From positions 5,394,001-5,458,000 of the forward strand of contig NZ_FYEY01000001.1 in NCBI RefSeq assembly GCF_900187385.1: a stretch of DNA of 64,000 nt, read 5' to 3'. The notes beneath the pieces are model-generated. The model saw nothing but the letters and a program-made list of their open reading frames with translations, was not told the DNA's origin and did not search any database. Of this stretch, positions 41,385 through 49,947 are shown in pieces (position 1 is the stretch's first letter; every line of letters starts with the position of its first letter). Origin of the DNA: Streptomyces sp. 2114.4. GTDB taxonomy: Bacteria; Actinomycetota; Actinomycetes; Streptomycetales; Streptomycetaceae. A program made the translations under genes and the position numbers.

Positions 41385-42080
41385 GTGGGTCCGGTCACCG
41401 GTACCGACGCAGGGACCGACGGCACGGCTGAGAACAAGGCTCAGGAGAGCGCTGCCGAGCGCAATGCGCGCTTCGAGCGGGATGCGCTGACGTTCCTGGA
41501 CCAGATGTACTCCGCCGCGCTGCGCATGACGCGCAATCCGGCCGACGCGGAGGACCTGGTGCAGGAGACATACGCCAAGGCGTACGCGTCCTTCCACCAG
41601 TTCCGGGAGGGCACCAACCTCAAGGCCTGGCTGTACCGCATCCTCACGAACACCTTCATCAACTCCTACCGCAAGAAGCAGCGCGAGCCCCAGCGCAGCG
41701 CCGCCGAGGAGATTGAGGACTGGCAGCTGGCGCGTGCCGAGTCGCACATGTCGACGGGGCTGCGCTCCGCGGAGTCCCAGGCGCTCGACCACCTCCCCGA
41801 CTCCGATGTGAAGGCCGCGCTCCAGGCGATCCCCGAGGAATTCCGTATCGCGGTGTACCTGGCGGATGTCGAGGGGTTTGCGTACAAGGAGATCGCGGAC
41901 ATCATGGGGACACCCATCGGCACGGTGATGTCCCGACTGCACCGAGGCCGGCGCCAACTGCGCGGCATGCTGGAGGATTACGCCCGTGAGCGCGGGCTGG
42001 TCCCGGCGGGGGCGGCGACCGCGGACCCGCAGTCCGCGCGCACGACGGAGTCGCACGACCGGAAAGGCTCGGGATCATGA
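41385..42080 (+). CDS. sigR: Sigma-R, ECF sigma factor for thiol-oxidative stress
   Basis: A 231-aa group 4 sigma factor (SigR). Region 2 is seen in MYSAALRMTRNPADAEDLVQETY and the helix KAWLYRILTNTFINSYRKKQ; region 4 in FRIAVYLADVEGFAYKEIADIMGTPIGTVMSRLHRGR. It directs genes for mycothiol, thioredoxin and other thiol defences. The GTG start is the shorter isoform; an in-frame ATG at 41226 gives the longer one. rsrA overlaps its 3' end by four bases (ATGA). Confidence 0.93.
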   Translation: MGPVTGTDAGTDGTAENKAQESAAERNARFERDALTFLDQMYSAALRMTRNPADAEDLVQETYAKAYASFHQFREGTNLKAWLYRILTNTFINSYRKKQREPQRSAAEEIEDWQLARAESHMSTGLRSAESQALDHLPDSDVKAALQAIPEEFRIAVYLADVEGFAYKEIADIMGTPIGTVMSRLHRGRRQLRGMLEDYARERGLVPAGAATADPQSARTTESHDRKGSGS

Positions 42081-42478
42081 GCTGCGGAGAGCCGCACGAG
42101 AAGGACTGCTCAGAGGTCCTCGACCACCTCTACGAGTATCTCGACCGGGAGATGCCCGAAGGGGAGTGCGCAGATTTCCAGGTGCATCTCGACGAATGCT
42201 CGCCGTGCCTGGAGAAGTACGGCCTGGAACAGGCGGTCAAGAAGCTCGTCAAGCGCTGCTGCGGCCATGACGACGTCCCCAGCGACCTGCGCTCCAAGGT
42301 GATGGGCCGGATCGACCTCATCCGGGCCGGGGAGACCGTGCCCGAGGTGAGCGTGCTCGAACAGGCCAAGAAGGAACAGGCGCAGCGCGAACAGGCGGCG
42401 GCCTCCGAGCAGGGGACCGGCCCGTCCGGGACGGCCGGCCCCACCGATGCACGCGGCCGGACCGCACGAGCCGAATAA
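42077..42478 (+). CDS. rsrA: Anti-sigma factor RsrA (ZAS family)
   Basis: A 133-aa zinc-binding anti-sigma factor that holds sigma-R in reducing conditions and releases it on disulfide formation. Zinc ligands match the known set: Cys11, His37, Cys41 and Cys44 (HLDECSPC), plus Cys3, Cys31, Cys61 and Cys62. The first ~100 residues are normal; the C-terminal ~30 residues are a Glu/Gln/Ala-rich tail that makes it longer than the 105-aa S. coelicolor protein. Start overlaps the sigR stop. Confidence 0.93.
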   Translation: MSCGEPHEKDCSEVLDHLYEYLDREMPEGECADFQVHLDECSPCLEKYGLEQAVKKLVKRCCGHDDVPSDLRSKVMGRIDLIRAGETVPEVSVLEQAKKEQAQREQAAASEQGTGPSGTAGPTDARGRTARAE

Positions 42479-42662
42479 CGCGGCCCATCACCCTAAGGGG
42501 TGAGGGGCGGGCCGATTCGTCCCGCCCGATCCGCTGATGCACCTTCCCCGGTGCCCCAGCCCCTCTATTCTCACCGGACCCCGACGCACTGCGGAGGCAG
42601 GGCGAGGGGTCCCTGCGCTCCCCGAAGCGCGGGGAAGCGGTGGGCACGGTGAGGAGGGCGCG

Positions 42663-44222
42663 ATGCGGGGACTTCCGGCGGCCGCGCGGGGGTATATCGG
42701 CTGCGCCGTGCTGGCCGCGGCGCTGTGTGCGGCTCCGGCGTCACGGCTCGGCGCCGGCGCCCCCTGGAGCAGCACGCTGGCCCTGGCCGCCCTGTACACA
42801 CTCTGCGAACAGCTCCACCGCTGCCCGTTGGCGGGCGGCCGGATACCGTACGGCGCGGGTTTTGCGGGGGCGCCCGGGGCCCTGGTCGCCGGCTGGGCCA
42901 GCCCCGTCCTGCTCGCCGGCGTCTTTCTGCTGCCGCCGCCCCTGGCCGCACTGGCCGCGGTCCCCGGAGCGCTGACCGGTCCGGCGAAGGAGCGTTCGGC
43001 CGGCGCCCGCAGGCTCTGGCACGCCGCCGAGGCGGCACTGGCCTGCTGCGCTGCCGCCCTGGTCTTCCGGGCCCTCGGCCACCACCCGCTGACCGCACCG
43101 CAGTTCCCCGTTCTGCTGCTGCCGGCCGCGGCCGCCGCCACCACCTTCTGCGCGGTGCTCGTGGCGCTCGACGGTGGCGTGCTGGTCGCCGCCGAGCGAC
43201 ACCCCCTGCGCACCGCCTGGCGCGGGGCGCTGCCCCGTTCGCTGGGGCCGCATCTGGTGCACGGCCTGGCCGGGCTGATGATGGCGGTCCTGTGGCGCAG
43301 CTCGTACGGGCCGACGGCGGCACTGCTGGTGCTGCTGCCGATGTGCCTGTCCTGCTGGGTCTTCGCCCAATACCACCGGGAACGCACCGCCCACCAGGCC
43401 ACCATCCGCGCCCTCGTCCAGGCCGTGGACATCAAGGACCGCTACACCCGCGGGCACAGCGAGCGGGTCGGGCGCGCCTCGGTGATGATCGCCCGGGAGC
43501 TGGGGATGACGGAGGACCGGGTGGAGGTGCTGCGGTTCGCCGGCATCCTGCACGACGTCGGCAAACTCGGCGTCCCCACCCGGCTGTTGCGCAAGGACGG
43601 GCCGCTGACGCCGCAGGAGCGCCGGGTCATCGAGCTGCATCCCGAGTACGGAGACGAGATCGTGCGCGGTATCGGCTTCCTGGGGGAGGCGCGGGCGGCG
43701 ATCCTGCACCACCACGAGCGGCTGGACGGGCGCGGCTACCCCTACGGGCTGATGGGGCATCAGATCCCGGAATGTGCCCGGGTGGTGGCGGTCGCGGACG
43801 CCTTCGACGCGATGACCTCGACCCGCTCCTACCGCCGGGCCCGTCCGGTGCCGGCGGCCGTGGCGGAGCTGCGCAAGTGCGCCGGGGCGCAGTTCGACCC
43901 GCGGATGGTCCGGGCGCTGACGGCATCGCTCGACCGGTACGGCTGGCACCCGGACCTGGTGACGGCGGCGGACGCGGAGCCCGGTGCGGTGCGGGAGGGG
44001 CCGGGAGCCGTCGGCCCGCAACCGGAAGCCGTCACACCGCACGGGGCCGGTGCGACGGAGGGGGCCGGCGCGGCCGAGGGGGCCGGTGCGGCGCCGGGAT
44101 CCGGTGCGGCGCCGGGTGCGGACGCGGTGCAGGGGGCCGGGGAGCCGGACGCCGGTGGGCGGCGCCCGGTCCGGCGGTCCGGGCCGCGCCCCGAAGAGGC
44201 CGGCCGGAAGGGCACGCGATGA
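42663..44222 (+). CDS. Membrane HD-GYP-domain phosphohydrolase
   Basis: A 519-aa protein with several N-terminal transmembrane segments (about residues 10-230) followed by an HD-GYP domain. Motifs HSERVGRAS, GILHDVGKLG, HHERLDGRGYPYG and VVAVADAFDAMTS are intact, so it should hydrolyse a cyclic dinucleotide or act as a sensor phosphohydrolase. The C-terminus is an Ala/Gly/Pro tail with six-residue repeats. The ATG after GAGGAGGGCGCG was chosen over upstream starts. The paralogue gene overlaps by four bases. Confidence 0.87.
   Translation: MRGLPAAARGYIGCAVLAAALCAAPASRLGAGAPWSSTLALAALYTLCEQLHRCPLAGGRIPYGAGFAGAPGALVAGWASPVLLAGVFLLPPPLAALAAVPGALTGPAKERSAGARRLWHAAEAALACCAAALVFRALGHHPLTAPQFPVLLLPAAAAATTFCAVLVALDGGVLVAAERHPLRTAWRGALPRSLGPHLVHGLAGLMMAVLWRSSYGPTAALLVLLPMCLSCWVFAQYHRERTAHQATIRALVQAVDIKDRYTRGHSERVGRASVMIARELGMTEDRVEVLRFAGILHDVGKLGVPTRLLRKDGPLTPQERRVIELHPEYGDEIVRGIGFLGEARAAILHHHERLDGRGYPYGLMGHQIPECARVVAVADAFDAMTSTRSYRRARPVPAAVAELRKCAGAQFDPRMVRALTASLDRYGWHPDLVTAADAEPGAVREGPGAVGPQPEAVTPHGAGATEGAGAAEGAGAAPGSGAAPGADAVQGAGEPDAGGRRPVRRSGPRPEEAGRKGTR
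44043..44150. repeat. Six 18-bp repeats encoding a hexapeptide array
   Basis: Six in-frame 18-base units in the 3' end of the HD-GYP gene encode (GAGATE, GAGAAE, GAGAAP and variants). The array is a flexible linker-like tail and a likely hotspot for length change. Confidence 0.85.
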
Positions 44223-45604
44223 GCGGCGCACCGGAGCAAACCCGGCAGAACCGGCAGACACGGCAGACACGGCCGACACGGCCGCCCCGGCCGCCCGTGA
44301 GCCGGGCGGCGGACGGCCGTGCCACCCGCCCCCGGGCGCCTGCCGCACGGGGCGGCGCCGTGATCGCCGCCGTCTACGCCCCGGCCGGTGCGCTGGCGTG
44401 CTGGTCGCTCGGCCGAACGCTCTGGGAGGGCCTGGCCGAGCCCGGGATCGCGCTGGCCTTCGGGCTGCTGATAGCGGTGGGCGAGCTGGTGGGCCGGGGA
44501 GCGGCACCGGTGGCCGGGGGGCGGGGGCCGGGAGAGCGGGAGGGCGCCGCGCTCGGCGCGGCCGGCGCCCTCGCGTACGCGCTGCTCGGCGAGGCCGGCG
44601 GACGGCCGACGAGCCATGGCGTACCGCAGACCGTGGCCGTGGTCCTGGCGGCCGGTCTGGTCGGACTCGTCCCGCAGGTCGCCCGCGGCCGGGAACCGGC
44701 CCTCGACCACCTCGCCCGCCGGATACTGACCATCGCCTTCGCCGCCACCTGCTTCCAGCCCCTCTACAACACCGGGACCCTGAGCAGCTGGGTGGCCTCC
44801 GGCCCGGTCTATCCGCTGTTCCTGACCGGCCTGATGGCGCTGACCGCGCTGTGCGACGCGGTGCTGGCGGCCGCGCTGGCCCGCGCCCGCACCGGCTGGC
44901 CGTACGGGCCGCTGCTGCGCGACGAGTTGCGGGCGCTGCCCGGCATCGGCTCGGCGATCTGTGCCACCGGAGTGGTGATCTCGCTGGCCACCGCGGTCGT
45001 CGGGCTCTGGGCGCTGCCGGTCTTCTGCCTGCCGCTGCTGCTGACCCAGTTCGCCTTCCGCCGGTTCGCGGCCGTGCGCACCACCTACCGCCAGACCATC
45101 GCCTCGCTGGCCCGCTCCACCGAGATCGCCGGCTACACCCCGCACGGCCACGCCCGCCGGGTGGCCGCGCTCAGCCGCGCCGTGGGCCGTGAACTCGGTC
45201 TGAACGAACCGGACCTGGACGTGCTCGAATACGCCGCGCTGATGCATGACATCGGCCAGCTCTCGCTCCTCGATCCGGTGCCGGACGGCGCTACCGCGCC
45301 GCTGCCGCCCGCCCAGCAGCGCCGGATCGCCCTGCTGGGCGGCGCCGTGGTCCGGCAGACCGGGGTTCCCGTGGAGGTCGCGGTGATCGTCGAGCGGCAG
45401 GCCGATCCGTACCGGGACCAGCCGGTCACGGCGCGTATCGTCCGCACGGTCAACGCCTACGACGACCTGTCGGGGGAGTCGGCGGGGCCGGGCGGCTCGC
45501 TGCGCGCCCTGGAGCGGCTGCGGCTGGCCACCGCGCAGGACCACGAGCCCCGGGTCGTCGAGGCGCTGGCCAGGGTCCTGGCGGGCGGCGGCCGGGCGGT
45601 GTGA
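44219..45604 (+). CDS. Degenerate HD-GYP paralogue, membrane protein
   Basis: A 461-aa paralogue of the preceding protein. Membrane segments span about residues 45-260. The HD domain keeps HGHARRVAALS and MHDIGQLSLL, but the Lys of HDxGK is Gln and the HHERLDGRGYP motif is replaced by VIVERQADPYRD. Catalysis is unlikely, so it may be a sensor or regulator partner. The N-terminus has six 9-base repeats coding TRQ/TRP. The start overlaps the upstream stop (ATGA). Confidence 0.83.
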   Translation: MSGAPEQTRQNRQTRQTRPTRPPRPPVSRAADGRATRPRAPAARGGAVIAAVYAPAGALACWSLGRTLWEGLAEPGIALAFGLLIAVGELVGRGAAPVAGGRGPGEREGAALGAAGALAYALLGEAGGRPTSHGVPQTVAVVLAAGLVGLVPQVARGREPALDHLARRILTIAFAATCFQPLYNTGTLSSWVASGPVYPLFLTGLMALTALCDAVLAAALARARTGWPYGPLLRDELRALPGIGSAICATGVVISLATAVVGLWALPVFCLPLLLTQFAFRRFAAVRTTYRQTIASLARSTEIAGYTPHGHARRVAALSRAVGRELGLNEPDLDVLEYAALMHDIGQLSLLDPVPDGATAPLPPAQQRRIALLGGAVVRQTGVPVEVAVIVERQADPYRDQPVTARIVRTVNAYDDLSGESAGPGGSLRALERLRLATAQDHEPRVVEALARVLAGGGRAV

Positions 45605-46108
45605 GCCGGCGGTGCGGGGCGACGGGGCGCGCGGGCGGTGCGCGACGGCGGTGTGAGAGCCCGGCGTGAGCGGTCGGTGTGAGATGGCCGACTCCTCCGG
45701 GGCGCGGGACGGGCGGTGCCGGTCGTCCGGCGTACGCCACCCCGCCCCGGATCTGTATGCCCCGGTAAGGCGGGAAACGGTCCCCGGCCGGTCAACAGCC
45801 GCCCCGGGGAGCCCGTCTCCCCGCTCCCGCCCCCGTATCGCCGGCGCCCCGCTGTCACAGAGCGCCGGATGTCACGGAACCCATGGGTAATGAGCGCCCT
45901 CCGAGATGGGCATGGTTGGATGCGAAGGAAGCCCCTTTCAGGGGGTTCAGGGGGTCGGCGAAGGGCAAGGAGCCGCAGGGGGACCAGCAAACCAGGCTGA
46001 GCCCGACGGCAATCTGTGGCAGGTTGTCGAGTGGGCCCCTCAGACAGCCCCGGACGCCGCTCGGCACCCCACCGCAGTGGCACCAAGAGCAACCAGCAGG
46101 CGGGAATC
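45605..46108. other. Intergenic region with unassigned small frames
   Basis: No gene is certain. Repeats of CGGTGTGAG occur near 45650-45690. Two overlapping small frames (about 45883-46461 and 45906-46112) are possible; the second (68 aa, MGMVGCEGSPFQG start) ends with a GTGA overlap at the next gene but has weak ribosome signals and mixed third-base use. A leader RNA is another option. Confidence 0.4.
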
Positions 46109-47110
46109 GTGAGGATCTTCGGCAAGGTACGGCATCGGCCCTCCGCCTCGTGGCGGCAGGCGACCGACCGCGCTTTCACGCTGATCGGCGACGGCCGTTA
46201 CGAGGACGCAGGGGCGCTGCTGACCCGCGCCGCCGACATGGAGCCGTGGCTGTCGGAGTCCTGGTTCAACCTCGCCCTGCTGCACAAGTTCCGGCACGAC
46301 TGGGACCAGGCCAGGGCCGCCGGTCTGCGCGCGGTCGCGCTGCTGGACCGCGAGGCCGGCGCGCCCGACTGGTGGAACGTCGGCATCGCCGCCACCGCCC
46401 TGCAGGACTGGCCTCTGGCCCGCCGGGCCTGGCAGGCCTACGGCCTCAAGGTCCCCGGTGAGGGCTCGCCGTCCGGCGAACCGCTCGGTATGGCCCTGGG
46501 CAGCGCCGCCGTCCGCCTCTCCCCGGAGGGCGAGGCCGAGGTGGTCTGGGGCCGCCGGCTGGACCCGGCCCGTATCGAGGTGCTCTCCATCCCGCTGCCG
46601 TCCTCCGGGCGGCGCTGGGGCGAGGTGGTGCTGCACGACGGCGTCCCGCACGGCGAGCGGACCATTGCCTCGGGCGCCGACGGTGACACCCGGGCCTATC
46701 CGGTCTTCGACGAGATCGAGCTGTGGGCGCCCTCTCCGGTCCCCACCTGGGTGGTCCTCCTGGAGGCCGCCACGGAGGCCGACCGGGACGCCCTGGAGCG
46801 GCTGGCGGCCGATGCGGGATTCGCCGCCGAGGACTGGTCGTCGTCGGTCCGGCTGCTGTGCCGTACGTGCTCGGAGAGCCGGATGCCCAGCGACGAGGGC
46901 GACGGTGAGCATCTGGACCCGCACGACCACAGCGAACCGGGCCACCCCGGGCCGCTGGGCCACCGCACGGCGGGCTCGGGCTCGCTGTGGGTGCCGGAGC
47001 GCGAGTGCGGTATCGCGGCGCCGTCCGCCCTGGTGCGCGGTCTGCTGGACGGCTGGGTCGCGGACAGCCCGGACACCCGCGAGTGGCGGGATCTGGAAGA
47101 GGTCTGCTGA
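46109..47110 (+). CDS. TPR-like conserved protein
   Basis: A 333-aa protein with a TPR-like N-terminal part (ASWRQATDRAFTLIGDGRYEDAGALL, WFNLALLHKF, WNVGIAATALQDWPLARRAW) and a C-terminal beta-rich part containing CRTC and ECG cysteines that may bind a metal. The function is unknown. The GTG start after GGCGGGAATC is tentative; in-frame starts about 90 bases earlier cannot be excluded. It is followed by def. Confidence 0.75.
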   Translation: MRIFGKVRHRPSASWRQATDRAFTLIGDGRYEDAGALLTRAADMEPWLSESWFNLALLHKFRHDWDQARAAGLRAVALLDREAGAPDWWNVGIAATALQDWPLARRAWQAYGLKVPGEGSPSGEPLGMALGSAAVRLSPEGEAEVVWGRRLDPARIEVLSIPLPSSGRRWGEVVLHDGVPHGERTIASGADGDTRAYPVFDEIELWAPSPVPTWVVLLEAATEADRDALERLAADAGFAAEDWSSSVRLLCRTCSESRMPSDEGDGEHLDPHDHSEPGHPGPLGHRTAGSGSLWVPERECGIAAPSALVRGLLDGWVADSPDTREWRDLEEVC

Positions 47111-47178
47111 GCGCCGGGGCCCGCCCCCGTAGGCTGTAGGGCGACTACTCAGGGTTTTCAGGAAGGCGTACGGCGGAC

Positions 47179-47823
47179 ATGGCCCAGCAGCCTGTTTTTG
47201 ATCAAGACGGTGACCAGCGCGTGGACGAGGCATTCATCGATGACGTCACGGACGCGGAGGAGCGGGAGACCGCCCACCGCGAGCGCGGCACCTCGCGGCC
47301 GATCACGGTCGTCGGCAACCCCGTGCTCCACAAGGAGTGCAAGGACGTCACGGAGTTCGACGACCGGCTCGCCCAGCTCATCGACGACATGTTCGCCAGC
47401 CAGCGCACCGCCGAGGGCGTGGGCCTGGCCGCGAACCAGATCGGTGTGGACCTGAAGGTCTTCGTCTACGACTGCCCCGACGACCAGGGCGTCCGGCACG
47501 TCGGCGCGATCTGCAACCCGGTCCTGGACGAGCTGCCCGCCGAGCGCCGGATCCTGGACGACTCCAACGAGGGCTGCCTGTCCGTGCCCGGCGCCTACGC
47601 CTCGCTGGCCCGCCCCGACTACGCCGTGGTCCGCGGTCAGGACGCCAAGGGCGAGCCGGTCGCCATCGAGGGCACCGGCTACTTCGCGCGCTGCCTGCAG
47701 CACGAGACCGATCACCTCAACGGCTACCTCTACATCGACCGCCTCAGCAAGCGGGACCGCAAGGACGCCCTGAAGCAGATGGCCGAGCTGGAGCCGCGCT
47801 ACCCCGTCGTCGCCAACGACTGA
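47179..47823 (+). CDS. def: Peptide deformylase
   Basis: A 214-aa Fe2+-dependent deformylase that removes the formyl group from nascent proteins. Motif 1 GVGLAANQIG, motif 2 EGCLSVPG and motif 3 QHETDHLNG are all intact. The N-terminal ~40 residues are a charged extension typical of actinobacteria. The start ATG has AGGAAGG about 12 bases upstream. It would be an essential enzyme unless another copy exists outside this window. Confidence 0.95.
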   Translation: MAQQPVFDQDGDQRVDEAFIDDVTDAEERETAHRERGTSRPITVVGNPVLHKECKDVTEFDDRLAQLIDDMFASQRTAEGVGLAANQIGVDLKVFVYDCPDDQGVRHVGAICNPVLDELPAERRILDDSNEGCLSVPGAYASLARPDYAVVRGQDAKGEPVAIEGTGYFARCLQHETDHLNGYLYIDRLSKRDRKDALKQMAELEPRYPVVAND

Positions 47824-47837
47824 CGCGCGGGCCTGTC

Positions 47838-47864
47838 GGGCACCCGGCCGGCGGCCGGGCGCCC
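47838..47864. terminator. Hairpin terminator between def and the PBP gene
   Basis: Arms 47838-47849 and 47853-47864 pair over 12 bases with one mismatch and a three-base loop, in the convergent gap. Confidence 0.7.
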
Positions 47865-47880
47865 GGGAGACGGGAACCGC

Positions 47881-49839
47881 TCACGAACCCTGCTGGTAGG
47901 CGCTCCAGACCTTCGGCGGGATGGTCGTCCCCAGCCCGGTGCCGGAACCGCCGACGCCCTGCATCGGCAGCAGGTCGGGCGCGCCCGGCTTGTTGCGGAA
48001 CATGGTGACGGCGGTGGTCGGTTCGTCTCCGTCATCGGCGGCGGACGCCGGGTCGGGGCGGACACCGCCCCCCTCCTCCGGTCCCGTGCCGGGAACGGAT
48101 CCGAGGTCCGGGCCGGTGCCCGTGGGGCTGCCGATGAACCACGCGGACTTCATCCGGTCGCCCGGCTCCGTGCGGCCGGCCGCGACCGCCTGCTGCCACG
48201 CCGCGTCCGACTTCCCCACGGTGCGCCGGCCGACTCCCTCCAGAGCGGTGGACACCTGCTGGGCGACCCCGGCGTCGAGGACCTGTACGGGCTCGCGGCG
48301 GTGCACGCCGGGCACCTTCTTGCCGTTGTGGGTCATCGAGGTCACCGCGTAGGGGTCGGTGTGCAGCCCGTCGTTGGCGAAGGTGGTGTAGGCGCTCGCC
48401 ATCCGTATCGCGCTGGGCGCCGAGGTGCCCAGCGGGAAGGTCTGCTCCAGGCGGGCCATGCTCTCCTCGCGCAGGCCCGCGTCCACCGCGAGATCCCGGA
48501 TCCGTTCCAGCCCGAGCTGCTGCCCGGCCTGGACGAACGGGGGATTCTGGGCCTTCAGCAGGGCCTCGCTCAGATTCCCGAACCCGGCCTTTCGCCGGGC
48601 CGCCGCCGCTTCCGCGGTGTCCGGCGCTGCGCCGTCCGGCCGCTGGAGCGCGGTCGCCAGCACGAACGGCTTGAAGGCGGAGCCGGCCGGGACCGCGGTG
48701 GTGTCCGCGTTGTTGCTGAAATGCCGGGTGGCGTCCGCGCCGCCGTAGAGGGCGACGAGCGCCCCGTCCCTGGGGCGTACGGAGGCCGCACCGAACTCCA
48801 CATAATTGTCGGCCGCGCGCTTTTTGGGATCGAGGGTGTCCCGGCGGACGTCCTGCACGGCCTTTTCCAGCCGGCGGGTGCGCTGTTTGTCGAAGGTGGT
48901 GTGAATGCGGTAGCCGCCGCGCGCCAATTCCTTGTCGGTCAGGCCGGTGTCGGCCTTGATGAACTTATTGGCGACATCGACGAGATAGCCGGTCTGGCCG
49001 GCCTGGCTGTTGGGTTTCGACAACCCCCGGGGCTCCGGGAAAGTGCGGTACTTCGCCCGCTCCTTTGGACTCATCTTCCCGGTGGCGACCTGCCGGTCGA
49101 GTATCCACTTCCACCGGGCCACCGCCCGCCGGTGATTGGCCGCGCTCAGCCCCGGATCGTACTGCTCCGAACCCTTCAGCAGGGCCGCCAGCATGGCACC
49201 CTGACTGGGATTCAGGTCCTTGGCGTCAATGCCGTAATACGCATGGGAGGCGGCCTGGATACCGTACGAACCACGGCCGAACCAGCTGGTGTTGAGATAA
49301 CCGCGCAGAATCTCCTGCTTGGACTTCTGGTTGCTCACCTTCAGCGAGATGATGAGTTCCTTCACCTTGCGGGTGACGGTCTGGTCCTGCGAGAGATAGG
49401 TGTTCTTCACATACTGCTGGGTGATGGTGGAGCCGCCCTGGGTCTCCTCGCCGGAGACCATGTTGACCACGGCGCGGCCGATGCCCTGGACGGAAACACC
49501 GGAGTCGCTGTAGAAAGTGGCGTTCTCCGCCGAGATCACGGAATTCTCGACGGAGTCGGGCACCTTGTCGAGGGTGACGTTCTGCCGGTTCACGGCGCCG
49601 ACGCTCACCATCTGGCTGCCGTCCGCCCAGTAATAGACGCTGGCCTCCTGACCGGCGAGCTCATTCTCACTCGGTATGCCGACCTGCGCGTACACCACGG
49701 CGAACAGTCCCGCCAGGCCGCCCGCGCAGAGCGCGACGGCGCTCAGCCACTGTCTCCATGACGGCAGCCAACGGCGCGGACCTTCCCGTCCCTGACGCGG
49801 ATAGTCGATGAACCGACGACGCCCCTTCGTGCCCTTCAT
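47881..49839 (-). CDS. Class A penicillin-binding protein with altered transpeptidase motifs
   Basis: A 652-aa membrane-anchored protein (TM at about residues 32-52). The glycosyltransferase GT51 domain is present (ENATFYSDSG, GGSTITQQYVKN, residues 105-146). In the transpeptidase domain the SxxK motif SAFK (387-390) is kept, but SxN reads AQN (430-432) and the KTG site reads RTE (556-558). So glycan polymerisation is likely and cross-linking doubtful. An extra ~35-residue Gly/Pro/Asp insert follows FIGSPTG. Nearby on the same strand are nrdB and nrdA. Confidence 0.85.
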   Translation of the reverse strand: MKGTKGRRRFIDYPRQGREGPRRWLPSWRQWLSAVALCAGGLAGLFAVVYAQVGIPSENELAGQEASVYYWADGSQMVSVGAVNRQNVTLDKVPDSVENSVISAENATFYSDSGVSVQGIGRAVVNMVSGEETQGGSTITQQYVKNTYLSQDQTVTRKVKELIISLKVSNQKSKQEILRGYLNTSWFGRGSYGIQAASHAYYGIDAKDLNPSQGAMLAALLKGSEQYDPGLSAANHRRAVARWKWILDRQVATGKMSPKERAKYRTFPEPRGLSKPNSQAGQTGYLVDVANKFIKADTGLTDKELARGGYRIHTTFDKQRTRRLEKAVQDVRRDTLDPKKRAADNYVEFGAASVRPRDGALVALYGGADATRHFSNNADTTAVPAGSAFKPFVLATALQRPDGAAPDTAEAAAARRKAGFGNLSEALLKAQNPPFVQAGQQLGLERIRDLAVDAGLREESMARLEQTFPLGTSAPSAIRMASAYTTFANDGLHTDPYAVTSMTHNGKKVPGVHRREPVQVLDAGVAQQVSTALEGVGRRTVGKSDAAWQQAVAAGRTEPGDRMKSAWFIGSPTGTGPDLGSVPGTGPEEGGGVRPDPASAADDGDEPTTAVTMFRNKPGAPDLLPMQGVGGSGTGLGTTIPPKVWSAYQQGS

Positions 49840-49947
49840 ACCCGGGTAGATGTGGCGGCCCCGGCTCCGGTTGCCGAGGTAACAGAACGCTCACAAAAGG
49901 CGGGCGGGCGGGGCGAAGGGGCGTCGCGGTACGTCTTCCAAAAACCT

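Noticed and set aside
45900..46050. 6S RNA or other housekeeping RNA
   Set aside because: I could not build a convincing long hairpin with a central bubble, and no conserved motif was recognised.
46102..46140. GGGAAT near the TPR gene start as a sigma-R promoter
   Set aside because: The -10 position has GGT instead of GTT and lies within coding sequence.
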